Source: Bacillus cereus
Lineage (GTDB): Bacteria; Bacillota; Bacilli; Bacillales; Bacillaceae_G
Length of the DNA stretch: 64,000 bases
NCBI RefSeq assembly: GCF_002584535.1
Contig: NZ_NUOT01000035.1
Location: 1-64,000, forward strand
Direction: 5' to 3'
Shown here: piece after piece, positions 52,240 to 61,996 of the stretch
How positions within the stretch are numbered: the stretch's first letter is position 1
Layout: each line of letters starts with the position of its first letter
Notes under the pieces: model-generated
Seen by the model: the letters and a program-made list of their open reading frames with translations, nothing else
Databases searched by the model: none
What the model was told of the DNA's origin: nothing
Position numbers and translations under genes: made by a program

Positions 52240-55200
52240 TTGGGATTTCCAAGTGGTGTACAATTTACGCCAGTTTTAGTGAATGGAAATGTATATACTG
52301 ATATTGTCGGAGATCAGTCTCCTGCAAGTACGGATATTGTTGGTACTTCTTCGTTTCCGGCGCTTTACTACGCATACGATGGAGTAAATATATACTTTCG
52401 CTTACGCTTAAACGCAGATCCACGTAACAGTAAGCTAACAGGTTTCCAAAACTATGCGTGGGGTATTTTGTTTAATACAACGGGTACAGTGGGCACATAT
52501 CAATGGTTATTAAATGTAGATGGGAATCGGAATTCAGTAAACTTAATTCAAAATGTAATAGAGGAGTTCAATTCTTGGAACGATTCTGCTGAAGGAATAG
52601 ATGGGCGAGGTGCGCCTAATTTTAGTCGACCGATTGTAAACTTTGACGTAGCTCGCGTTGTACAAGCCGATTCTAGTTTAGGCGGAAATCCAGATTATTT
52701 TTTAGATTTTTTCATAGATACTTCTACTTTATTTTCTTTTTTAGGAATTACTATAAATTCAAACGTCCGTCTACTCGCCTTTACCTCTGCAAATTCTAAT
52801 AATTATAATAAGGATTCTTTGCAAACAGCAGAAGGATTTCCATTTGAACATGCACAATCGAATTCACTTCTTGCAAGTAAAGGAGATGTAAGAGCGGAAT
52901 TGAGCATAGAAAAAACATTAATATCTGGGCCAACTTTCATTTTAAATGGAGTGCAAGGACAATGGGCGGGAAGTATTCGAGTAACGAATGTTGGTAAAAG
53001 CACAGCGACGACAGTGTTTGTCAATGATGTTATTTCTCTAGATCTTCTTAACTCTGTTCAAATCACGAGTGTCTCACTTGGAACGACAGTAATTAATGGG
53101 GATACCATAACATGGAATATCGGGAATTTACCTGCTGGTTCGAGCGCTACGTTACAATTTGGTCAAAAAGGCAGTTTTACTATACCTGGAAGCCGTACAT
53201 TAAATACAGCAACAGCTACAGGAATTGATAGTTATTCAGGTGGAGCGCTTGCTGCTGTTCAAAGCAGCCTTACAGTCACTGCTCAAGCGACTGGAGGAGT
53301 GACTGGTACTGTGACTGATAGTGTAACAGGAGTACCTATTAATGGAGCAAATGTTCAAATTTTATTAAACGGGAATCCAGTGGCAACAACTGTAACAGAT
53401 GCTTCTGGTATATATAGCTTAACGGATATTGCGCCGAATACGAATTCTGTCGTGCAAATTATGACTTCAAATTATACTACCATTTCACAACCTCTCTCTA
53501 TTCAATCTAATGTAACGTCGGTGTTAAATATAACTTTATCTCCTGTTCCAGGTAATATTCAAGGAACTGTTAGGAATAACCAAACTAATACACCAATCGA
53601 TGGTGCAACTGTAACGGTTACAAATGTGTTAGGTGCAATCATAACACAAACGATAACAGATGGTAGCGGTCAATATGTAGTTAATTCTATTGTACCTGGA
53701 ACTTATCATGTCGCGGTGTCTGCAACTACTTATCAATCTCAAGTACAGTCGGTATTAGTGCCAGCAAATGCAAGCGTAACAGTAGATTGTTTGCTTATTT
53801 CTAACCCTGGTAGTATGCAAGGGTTTGTGAGAGATAGTGTAACCAATATAGCTATAGTAGGAGCAACTGCTATTTTACGTGATAATAATGGAATCCTTGT
53901 TGGTACAACAACTACGGATGGTACAGGAGTATATATATTTAATGCATTAGCACCAGGGGCTTACTGCATTTCAGTAAATGCAGTAAATTATGATACACAA
54001 ACGGTAGGGAGCACAGTATCTTCAAATCAAACAACAAATGTTGATATAGACTTAACAGCTAATCCAGGAACATTATCAGGGACTGTGACAGATTCTAAAA
54101 CGGGTACAGGGGTTAACCGAGTAACAATACGTGTCGTGAATCAGTTTGGTATTACTGTTACGACAGTGCAAACAAATAATACGGGAGAATACACAATTCC
54201 ATCCTTATCTCAAGGAACATACTCTGTGACATTTGCTGCAGAGGGATATGGTACACAAACAATTGGAGCTATAATTGTTTCTAATCAAGTATCAACGACA
54301 AACGTTGCTCTTTTTCCTTTAGCAGGAAGTGTAATAGGAACTGTGATTGATAGTCAAACCAATATACCAATAAGTACGGCGGCAGTTGCTATATTCTTAA
54401 ATAATGTTTTAATAGCCAATACCGTTACTGATAGTACGGGTAACTATACGATGGCAGGATTGGTACCAGGTAATTATACGGTAACATTTACTGATGAAAA
54501 TTATGGTACACAAACAATTGGAGCCATCATACAAGCGAATACGATAATTAATGTAAATGGATCATTATCTCTATTACCAGGTAGTTTGCTAGGTAGTGTT
54601 AGCGGAGGAAATCAACCTATGGCAGGAGCGGTAGTCGTTGTTCGGGATGGGGTTTCTGATACGATTGTAGCTCGCAGTGTAACGGATAGTAATGGAGTAT
54701 ATACGATCCAAAATTTAGCGCGGGGAGCATATAACGTAACAGTATCCGCTACTGATTTTCAAACGAGTATGAAAGGAACCGTTATTTCAGCAAACACTCC
54801 TTCTAATCTTAATTTTGTATTGTTACCAATTCCAGCAACGATTACAGGCACAATTACAAATGCACAAACCGGAACGCCTATTGCCAGTACGAATGTAGAA
54901 GTGCGGGTGCTTGATGCGAATGGGGTGTTAATTGCCTCTGTTTTCAGTGATAGGAATGGCATTTATTCTGTTCAAAATTTAGGGTCTGGTACGTATAGTG
55001 TTGTAGTATCCGCAGCAAATTTTCAAGTTAATATTATGACAATTAAGTTGACACCTGGAGAAATAGACACAGCTAATATAGCGTTGTTACCAGATCCGGG
55101 GTTTATTATGGGCAATGTAAAAGGTGTCATAACAAATGCTCCTATACCAGGAGCGGCTGCTAACATTTCGGATAGTAATGGAGTATTGGTAGATACAGTT

Positions 55201-58200
55201 CTTACTGATACAAACGGAAGTTTTATGACAGTCGGCTTATCTCCTGGTATGTATACAGTTACGGTCATTGCTCAAGATTATCAAAATCAAATCATTGGAG
55301 CGATTGTGACAGCTGATGTTACAACGCCTGTTTCAGTAGTGCTGCAACCAAATCCGGGACAAATTACAGGAGTTATAACACCTACCAACATAGACGCCAT
55401 TGTACAGTTGTATACAACAGATAACTTATTTATTAATAGTATCGCAGTAGATGAAAACGGAAACTATCAATTTATGAATTTAGCACCCGGTATGTACATT
55501 ATAAAGGCGGTAGCACAAAATTATGCAGTATCTCAGGCAGGAGTGACTGTTATTTCTGCTCAAACGCCAATTGTAAATTTAACAATAAATCCAAATCCGG
55601 CTCAAATTCAAGGAATGATTCAAAGTAACGCTGGAGATCCTATTGTAAATGCTACGGTCAAAATAATAGATGCTGGTGAAACGATTATTGGTATTGGCTT
55701 AACGAATCAAGAGGGACGATACAGTATTGGAAGTATACCACCAGGTAGTTACAACGTTATTGCTACAGCTCCAAAGTTTCAGAGTGAACAACGTGGAATA
55801 TTTGTTAATGCAAATCAGAGCGTTACAAATTTTGATTTTATATTACAGTCAAATCCAGGGGCAATATCTGCCCAAGTTACAGATGAAATGACGGAAAATC
55901 CATTAGCAGGAGCAACAGTTTTAATTAGAAACAGCCAAGATGTGTTAATTGCATCTACTGTAACAAGTCCATTTGGTAACGTTATTGTTTCAGGATTAAA
56001 AGAAGGAAACTATACAGTTGCAGCTACTGTAACGAATTATGCTACGGAAATTACAGGAGTAATTGTAAGAAGTGATGAGATAACAGGAGCGAATATTTCA
56101 TTAACAAGTACAGTAGGGAGTATTAACGGTACAGTAGTCGATGAGAATCAAAATCCAGTTATAGGGGCAAATATTCAAGTTCGTTTATTAAATGGAACGG
56201 GAATATCACTTCAATCTTTTTTAGCAAATCCAGATGGAACATTTGTTATACAAGGCTTGGCACTAGGACAGTATTTGTTAAATGTAACAGCACCTAATTA
56301 TGGGGGAAGAACAGTATCTGTAATGGTAGAAGCTAATCAAACAACCAATATAATTGTTCCGTTAGCCTCTTTATTAGGTACGATTATCGGCACTATTACA
56401 GATAAACAAACAGGAGCGGGCATTAGCGGTAGTACGGTTACAGTAACATCTAATACGGGTATCTTCTTAGGAAAAGGTATCACAGATGAGAATGGTAATT
56501 ATACTATTAGGAACTTACCGCACGGAATAGTGAATATTACAGTTGTAGCTCCGTCTTATGGAAGTTCAGGAACAACGACCACATTATTGGCAGATGAGAT
56601 ACAAAATGTTTCAATTGCTTTGCAGGAAGATGCTGGTGTAATTACAGGGTTTGTAACAGATTTCAACACCGCTTTACCACTTCCTGGTGCGAATATCGTT
56701 ATTACAACATTAGGAAACATTGTAATTGCAACTACTGTGGTGGGGCAAACAGGAAGATATCATGTAGATGGATTGGCGCCGGGTTCTTATCGTGTAGTAG
56801 CAAGTGAACCTCAATATTCAACCGCTGTATTAACGGTAAATGTCATTTCGGATACAGAGGCATTGGCTAGTTTTGTATTATCTCCAGACCCAGGATATGT
56901 TTCAGGAGTTGTAACAGAAGACCTAATGGACGGGGTGCCTTTAAGGAATATTAATATTCAGGTTCGTTATTTAACAATAAGCGGCCCTGTTATTCAAACA
57001 TTATTAACAGATAGTGAAGGAAGATATATAACAAGTGGGTTATCTCCTGGTACGTATGTATTAACTGCATTTAGTAGTGAATATGGTGATCAAACTTCTT
57101 CGGTTTTGGTAACAAGTGATACAACAACGATATTGAATTTTGTTCTTTCACCCAATACAGCTTTCTTGCGAGGAACGGTGACAGATAGTAGTGCGATACC
57201 GCTTCCAAGTACGATTGTTCGATTATTTGATAGTAATAATGCACTTACGCAGGCAACGGAAACAAATGCAAATGGTTTATATGGCTTTACTGGAATTACA
57301 CCCGGAGCATACACAATTGTTGCTATTCACCCAAACTTTGAGAGACAGCAAATTGCTTTTACAGCAACGCCTAATGAAACAGCAACTGTAAATTTTGTTT
57401 TAAGTGGAATTCCAGGTACTCTTGTAGGAACTGTGAAGGATAGTGAAACAAATACACCGCTTGTAGGAGCGCTTGTGGAAGTATTTCCAAGTGGCGGTAC
57501 ACTAGCTGTAGCACGCAGAACGACTGATGGAACGGGGCAGTTTAACATTTCAAGCTTAGTATCCGGGAACTATACAGTAGTAGCGTCTAATTTAAATTAT
57601 GAATCTCAAACGGTTGGAGCAATTATTGTCCCTGGAGAGATAACGAATGTCGAGGTTATTTTGCTTCTCGATCCAGCTATAGTTTCAGGGACGGTTACAG
57701 AATTAAATGGAAACCCTATAAATAATGCTGGTCTTTCTTTCTTCAATCAAAGTGGAATTTTAATTGGATCCACGGTAACGGATGTGAATGGAAATTATGT
57801 AATGGGGGGATTACCAGCAGGATCGTATACAGTAGTAGCATCGGCTCCTCAATTTGCACATGTAAGTAAAGGGTTGATAGTGGCTCCAGGACAAAATATA
57901 AGGAACTTTAACTTTGAATTAAGTAGAGATGTTGGAAAAATCGTAGGTACTATCACGGGAGATGGGATATCATTGGTAGGGGTAACAGTTTCTCTACTTG
58001 AAGATAATGTATTTATTGTATCGACAGTCACCAAAAGCGATGGAACATATATGTTTGAAAATATCGCTCCTGGAGCCTATACAGTCTCTGCTAGTGCTTC
58101 AGGTTTTGGAGTAAATCAAGTAGGAGCAGTTCTACAAGTGAATATGGTCACAGAAGCGAATATAGATTTACATTTTTTGATAGGAACGATTGCTGGAACT

Positions 58201-59958
58201 GTGACGGATACCTCAGGAATGCCAATTGTAAATATAGCTGTTACAATTCAAGTTTTTAATATAAATGGGCAGTTGCTTCGTAAAGTGCAAGCAGACCATA
58301 CAGGTGTATTTGTAGTAACAGGATTAGTTCCTGGATCTTATGTCTTGACGGCAAGTGCTCCTCAGTACCAAACAAATACAGTAGGGGCAAATGTAAAAGC
58401 AAATGAGGTAACAAATGTAGAGGTGTCTTTACTAGCAGCGGCAGGAGCCATTGCTGGAACTGTTGTAGAGTTTGGGACGAATGAACCAATTGTAGGAAGT
58501 AGCGTGAAGATTACAGATATAAATGGTTTTATTATCGGAACAGCAGTTACAGATGAGAGCGGTCGATTTCGCATTGAAAGTCTTCTTGTTGGTACCGTAA
58601 ATGTGATAGCAACTGCAGAGGGATATACCTCAATTTCTCGTGCAGCCATTATTCCTCTAAATACGACTGTTGATATTATATTGTCATTACAGTTAAATCC
58701 TGGTCGCATTGTTGGAACGATTACCGATATTCAAGGTTTTCCAATAAGTGGAGCAGTTATTACTGTAATTGATGGTACAACCGCAGTGATTACGAAGGTT
58801 CTGACGCAAAATGATGGAAGTTACCGCGTGGAATCTCTTACGCCAGGAGCATACACAATTTTAGTTAATGCTACTGGATTTGGTCAGGGGATCTCGAGTG
58901 GAGTTGTAGCATCAGGAGGTACGACGGATGTTTCTTTACAATTAATGGGGAATACAGGGGCGATTGCTGGAGCTGTTCAAGATAGCGAGACTGGTTTACC
59001 TATTAAAGGAGCAGCCATTCAAATCCGTTTGATTAATCCATCAGGACCAATTGTATTGACTACAGTAACAGATACAGGTGGGAATTTTGTAGCTCCAAAC
59101 TTAAACCCAGGATTTTATGCAGTCGTTGCTTTTGCGGAAGACTATGGAAGTAACGTAGCTTCTGTTCAAGTAGTAATAAACGAAACAGCCACTGTTGCAT
59201 TATCTCTATCAAGCTTAGTTGGGGCTGTAAGAGGTACGGTAGTGGATGAGGCATTAGAGTTGCCTCTAGTAGATACATTGATTAGACTTACTAGTGAAAG
59301 TGGGATTGTACTTCGAGAAGTACAGACAGATGTAACAGGGAATTATTTTATTGATAATATTACCCGAGGAAATTATACACTGGTATTTATTAATGCTAAT
59401 TATCAAAATGTTGTTGTATCTGTGACGGTAGTAGCAAATGAAACAAAGATAATAAGTGTTACTTTACAGCCTTATCCAGCTTCTATCGCAGGAACAGTAG
59501 TTGACGCGAATTCAAGTGCACCGCTTATTGGTGCTGTGGTTCAAGTACTAAATGCAAATGGTCAATTTATTACCAATGCAATTTCAAATACAGAAGGAAG
59601 GTATAGCATAACAGGATTAGCAGAGGGAACGCATACGGTTGTTGCAATTACGCAAGGCTACATCGCAAGTAGTCTTAATATTTCATTAACACCAGGGACC
59701 GCTGCTCAAGTTGATTTTCAATTGATTACAAATCATGCATCTATTCAAGGAGAGATCATTGATCGAAATGGAAATCCAGTCAATAATGCTCTTGTCCGAG
59801 TATTAGATCAAAGTGGAGTATTCATCAATTCTGGTGTATCGGATGCAAATGGAATGTATATTGTTGGAAATATGCCATCCGGGACGCTTCAGGTTATTGT
59901 TTCAGCAAAAGGTTTTCAGAGTGTAACACGATTTATAACGGTACGTGCTGGTGAGTAG
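52240..59958 (+). CDS. Giant carboxypeptidase-regulatory-like repeat protein (main part, 2572 aa)
   Basis: Starts at TTG (52240) with AAAGGAG. Residues 1-220 form an unrecognised N-terminal domain (a DOMON-like or other beta fold cannot be excluded). About 225-345 is a DUF11-type beta domain (IRVTNVGKSTATTVFVNDVI...GNLPAGSSATLQF). From about 350 come some 26 repeats of about 80 residues, each opening G-I-x-G-T-V-T-D...P-I-x-G-A and passing through ...T-x-T-D-x-x-G-x-Y...L-x-P-G-x-Y: carboxypeptidase regulatory-like folds, likely a long fibre of beta sandwiches. There is no signal peptide, membrane helix or wall anchor, so export route and site are unclear. An exosporium or spore-surface role is a guess. 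The frame is stopped by TAG at 59956-59958. Confidence 0.85.
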   Translation: MGFPSGVQFTPVLVNGNVYTDIVGDQSPASTDIVGTSSFPALYYAYDGVNIYFRLRLNADPRNSKLTGFQNYAWGILFNTTGTVGTYQWLLNVDGNRNSVNLIQNVIEEFNSWNDSAEGIDGRGAPNFSRPIVNFDVARVVQADSSLGGNPDYFLDFFIDTSTLFSFLGITINSNVRLLAFTSANSNNYNKDSLQTAEGFPFEHAQSNSLLASKGDVRAELSIEKTLISGPTFILNGVQGQWAGSIRVTNVGKSTATTVFVNDVISLDLLNSVQITSVSLGTTVINGDTITWNIGNLPAGSSATLQFGQKGSFTIPGSRTLNTATATGIDSYSGGALAAVQSSLTVTAQATGGVTGTVTDSVTGVPINGANVQILLNGNPVATTVTDASGIYSLTDIAPNTNSVVQIMTSNYTTISQPLSIQSNVTSVLNITLSPVPGNIQGTVRNNQTNTPIDGATVTVTNVLGAIITQTITDGSGQYVVNSIVPGTYHVAVSATTYQSQVQSVLVPANASVTVDCLLISNPGSMQGFVRDSVTNIAIVGATAILRDNNGILVGTTTTDGTGVYIFNALAPGAYCISVNAVNYDTQTVGSTVSSNQTTNVDIDLTANPGTLSGTVTDSKTGTGVNRVTIRVVNQFGITVTTVQTNNTGEYTIPSLSQGTYSVTFAAEGYGTQTIGAIIVSNQVSTTNVALFPLAGSVIGTVIDSQTNIPISTAAVAIFLNNVLIANTVTDSTGNYTMAGLVPGNYTVTFTDENYGTQTIGAIIQANTIINVNGSLSLLPGSLLGSVSGGNQPMAGAVVVVRDGVSDTIVARSVTDSNGVYTIQNLARGAYNVTVSATDFQTSMKGTVISANTPSNLNFVLLPIPATITGTITNAQTGTPIASTNVEVRVLDANGVLIASVFSDRNGIYSVQNLGSGTYSVVVSAANFQVNIMTIKLTPGEIDTANIALLPDPGFIMGNVKGVITNAPIPGAAANISDSNGVLVDTVLTDTNGSFMTVGLSPGMYTVTVIAQDYQNQIIGAIVTADVTTPVSVVLQPNPGQITGVITPTNIDAIVQLYTTDNLFINSIAVDENGNYQFMNLAPGMYIIKAVAQNYAVSQAGVTVISAQTPIVNLTINPNPAQIQGMIQSNAGDPIVNATVKIIDAGETIIGIGLTNQEGRYSIGSIPPGSYNVIATAPKFQSEQRGIFVNANQSVTNFDFILQSNPGAISAQVTDEMTENPLAGATVLIRNSQDVLIASTVTSPFGNVIVSGLKEGNYTVAATVTNYATEITGVIVRSDEITGANISLTSTVGSINGTVVDENQNPVIGANIQVRLLNGTGISLQSFLANPDGTFVIQGLALGQYLLNVTAPNYGGRTVSVMVEANQTTNIIVPLASLLGTIIGTITDKQTGAGISGSTVTVTSNTGIFLGKGITDENGNYTIRNLPHGIVNITVVAPSYGSSGTTTTLLADEIQNVSIALQEDAGVITGFVTDFNTALPLPGANIVITTLGNIVIATTVVGQTGRYHVDGLAPGSYRVVASEPQYSTAVLTVNVISDTEALASFVLSPDPGYVSGVVTEDLMDGVPLRNINIQVRYLTISGPVIQTLLTDSEGRYITSGLSPGTYVLTAFSSEYGDQTSSVLVTSDTTTILNFVLSPNTAFLRGTVTDSSAIPLPSTIVRLFDSNNALTQATETNANGLYGFTGITPGAYTIVAIHPNFERQQIAFTATPNETATVNFVLSGIPGTLVGTVKDSETNTPLVGALVEVFPSGGTLAVARRTTDGTGQFNISSLVSGNYTVVASNLNYESQTVGAIIVPGEITNVEVILLLDPAIVSGTVTELNGNPINNAGLSFFNQSGILIGSTVTDVNGNYVMGGLPAGSYTVVASAPQFAHVSKGLIVAPGQNIRNFNFELSRDVGKIVGTITGDGISLVGVTVSLLEDNVFIVSTVTKSDGTYMFENIAPGAYTVSASASGFGVNQVGAVLQVNMVTEANIDLHFLIGTIAGTVTDTSGMPIVNIAVTIQVFNINGQLLRKVQADHTGVFVVTGLVPGSYVLTASAPQYQTNTVGANVKANEVTNVEVSLLAAAGAIAGTVVEFGTNEPIVGSSVKITDINGFIIGTAVTDESGRFRIESLLVGTVNVIATAEGYTSISRAAIIPLNTTVDIILSLQLNPGRIVGTITDIQGFPISGAVITVIDGTTAVITKVLTQNDGSYRVESLTPGAYTILVNATGFGQGISSGVVASGGTTDVSLQLMGNTGAIAGAVQDSETGLPIKGAAIQIRLINPSGPIVLTTVTDTGGNFVAPNLNPGFYAVVAFAEDYGSNVASVQVVINETATVALSLSSLVGAVRGTVVDEALELPLVDTLIRLTSESGIVLREVQTDVTGNYFIDNITRGNYTLVFINANYQNVVVSVTVVANETKIISVTLQPYPASIAGTVVDANSSAPLIGAVVQVLNANGQFITNAISNTEGRYSITGLAEGTHTVVAITQGYIASSLNISLTPGTAAQVDFQLITNHASIQGEIIDRNGNPVNNALVRVLDQSGVFINSGVSDANGMYIVGNMPSGTLQVIVSAKGFQSVTRFITVRAGE

Positions 59959-60468
59959 TTGACAAATATAGATTTTATTTTAGAATGGGATAGTTTTGGA
60001 GAAATTAAAGGGAACGTATATAACCAACTTACGAATGAACCGGTTGTAAATGCTACAGTTGAAGTGCGAAATTCTTTTGGTACGATAGTTACTGTGTATA
60101 CAGATAGATTTGGGGATTTTAGTATTTCTTCTCTTGCTGCCGGTTCTTACACTCTGATAATTTTGGCACAACCTTTTCAAACAAAGACAATTACAGTGAA
60201 CGTGGAGTTAGGTGAAATAACTCGTGTTACAGTTGGCTTAGATCCAACCTTTATTCCACCCTTTCCAAGAAAAGCAATATATATTATTCTTTTAAAAGAG
60301 ACAGGAAAGGCATTAAGTCTTCCTTGTGCTTCAAATCCAACAATATTTCATTTAGTGAAATTGGATGAAAATAAGAATTTTGCAATATTCTCCTATGAAG
60401 CAGTGTTAGAGGGATTACAGTATATAACAATAGATCTAAGCTGTGTTTGGATTATAAAAATAAAATAA
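59959..60468 (+). pseudogene. Separated C-terminus of the giant repeat protein
   Basis: In exact frame with the preceding gene, directly after the TAG. It encodes the missing last strand of repeat 26 (TNIDFILEW matches the TNFDFIL end of earlier units), a 27th repeat (FGEIKGNVYNQLTNEPVVNATVEV...) and a unique tail of about 65 residues (KAIYIILLKETGKALSLPC...DLSCVWIIKIK) that no other repeat carries. A TTG right at the junction could restart translation, but there is no ribosome site. The TAG probably replaced a CAG, GAG or AAG codon. Either a fresh nonsense mutation or readthrough explains it. Confidence 0.8.
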
Positions 60469-60577
60469 GTATTAAGAAATGAAAGTCTATCTTTAAATAA
60501 ATGGGGCACAAAGTTTGTATCCTTCTATAAACTTCTTTATTATCAAAATAAAACGTGATAAAGGAGAGATAGCAGAG

Positions 60578-60826
60578 ATGAGTGAAAAATTTAATGAGCA
60601 GTTTGATGGCTTGCTTGAAAAGTATACAGAACTATTGTTAGGGGAAAGCAGTGAAGAGAGGAAAGAGCAGGTACAAAAGTGGGCACTGTACTCTTACATC
60701 GCAAAAACAATGCCAGCTTTAGTCAAGCATTGGAATGAAACGTATCCAGATGGAAAAGAAGAAATGGTACATTTAATAGCTGATATTAAGAAGTTAAATG
60801 AAGAACACCGTAACCATAAAGACTGA
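60578..60826 (+). CDS. DUF2573-family protein (YusU-like)
   Basis: 82 residues. The family stretch NEQFDGLLEKYTELLLGES is followed by a charged helical body (VQKWALYSYIAKTMPALVKHWNETYPDGKEE). It resembles B. subtilis YusU. ATG (60578) is used, with GGAGAG upstream, although spacing is long; an upstream in-frame start has no ribosome site. The role is unknown. It has its own terminator. Confidence 0.75.
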   Translation: MSEKFNEQFDGLLEKYTELLLGESSEERKEQVQKWALYSYIAKTMPALVKHWNETYPDGKEEMVHLIADIKKLNEEHRNHKD

Positions 60827-60854
60827 AAAAACCACTTATAGAGTGGTTTTTTAT
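60826..60854 (+). terminator. Terminator after the DUF2573 gene
   Basis: AAAACCACT pairs with AGTGGTTTT. Confidence 0.8.
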
Positions 60855-60936
60855 TATTTTCGACAGAATATGACATTGTAAAATTTATATGTTTGATATT
60901 GTTTATTTAAATTTACATATAAGGGGAGAGATTAAA

Positions 60937-61128
60937 GTGGATGCTGAAAAGAAGTCGAAGATTTGGGAGTATGTCGGATGGGGCGCAATTGTCATAGTTG
61001 GCGCTTTTACTACATTTATGTTATTGATGCTTATTTTTGGTGATCCGAAAACGAAAGATAAAGCGGGAGAAGTGACAACAGATGGACAAGAGGTTCAATA
61101 TGCCGGAAAGGATTTGAAAAAAGAATAA
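60937..61128 (+). CDS. Small single-pass membrane protein (63 aa)
   Basis: From GTG (60937) behind AAGGGGAG. A short cytoplasmic N-terminus (DAEKKSKIWEYVGW), one helix (GAIVIVGAFTTFMLLMLIFG) and a hydrophilic tail (DPKTKDKAGEVTTDGQEVQYAGKDLKKE). Not recognised. It lies next to another small membrane gene and may form a short cluster with it. Confidence 0.7.
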   Translation: MDAEKKSKIWEYVGWGAIVIVGAFTTFMLLMLIFGDPKTKDKAGEVTTDGQEVQYAGKDLKKE

Positions 61129-61173
61129 TCTGTTGGAAAACTTGCTATTAAGGAATAAAGGGGATAATTAGTT

Positions 61174-61386
61174 ATGAATAAAAAAGTGAAAAATTTTAAA
61201 TATCTTATGATTATATTAGCCTGCATTGCAATTTTTGGTACAGTTTTACCTAATGCATTAGATCCGAATGAAACATTAGCAGGTAAAATTTCAATTGCAG
61301 TTTTTGGTACAATGGGTACTTGTTTATTATTTTCTATTACTTATTTTATTGTAAAAAAAGCTATTATAGCTTCGATGAAAAGGTAG
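61174..61386 (+). CDS. Small two-helix membrane protein (70 aa)
   Basis: ATG (61174) follows AAGGGGATAATTAG. Two hydrophobic segments (YLMIILACIAIFGTVLP and ISIAVFGTMGTCLLFSITYFIV) with basic ends (MNKKVKNFK and ASMKR). Not recognised. It is 45 bp after the 63-aa gene, so the two may share a transcript. Confidence 0.65.
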   Translation: MNKKVKNFKYLMIILACIAIFGTVLPNALDPNETLAGKISIAVFGTMGTCLLFSITYFIVKKAIIASMKR

Positions 61387-61411
61387 ATTATTATATGTCC
61401 TTAGGATTTGG

Positions 61412-61498
61412 ATGGTTTCAGAACAGTTTTTTTGGGCGGAATTTGCCGATGAAGGTAAAGGAGTTCCGATTATTCTTTTAAAAGTAAAAAAAATATAA
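61412..61498 (+). other. Short ORF, possible gene relic
   Basis: 28 codons starting MVSEQFFWAEFADEGKGV and ending TAA. Composition looks protein-like but no ribosome site or family match is clear. It could be the tail of a lost gene. Confidence 0.2.
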
Positions 61499-61516
61499 TT
61501 CACTTTAATGTTGAAG

Positions 61517-61570
61517 AAAGAGGCTATCCCATAAGTCGGTGAAATCGTTTATGGGATAGCCTCTTTATGA
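61517..61570 (+). terminator. Large terminator hairpin
   Basis: 18-bp perfect arms (61517-61534 with 61549-61566), 14-base loop. Confidence 0.8.
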
Positions 61571-61996
61571 AAAAATCCTACACAATATGTAGAGGTAGGA
61601 GCAAATATCTTTACATGTTTCGCATTTAAATGAAACGGAATCCTATGTTTCTACACGTAATTTTTATAGGAGTGAATTACGTGCACTTAGGGCTTTATAT
61701 TTGTATTCATCTTGAGTCATATTAGTATCTTTGTATAATGTATAGGGAGAAGTAAGAGGTGTGCGAGTAGTGTCGAATATTTATTTTAAATGAGCCTTCT
61801 CACCTATTTTTATAGTTTTTTCTAAATGTCGAAAAAAATTTATGAATATTTGAAAGCGACATTATAGGTTTTTAAACATTTTTATAGTATTTTATAAATT
61901 ATCTAAATAATTATTTGTATCAAATAATTTTAAACAATGATATAATTTAGAAGAGGGGTAAAAAACAGACAAAGTACAGTCATAGGGGTGAATTAC
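61571..61996 (+). other. AT-rich stretch before putB
   Basis: No credible gene. ACGTAATT / AATTACGT (about 61658-61682) forms an inverted repeat across 12 bases. Otherwise the stretch contains only AT-rich sequence, presumably with the putB promoter near the end. Confidence 0.4.

Noticed and set aside
52803-59278. Minus-strand ORFs inside the giant repeat gene
   Set aside because: They are shadows of the repetitive plus-strand coding sequence.
61517-61570. Insertion-sequence end
   Set aside because: The long inverted repeat has a short loop and T-rich flank of a terminator; no transposase remnant or target duplication is seen.
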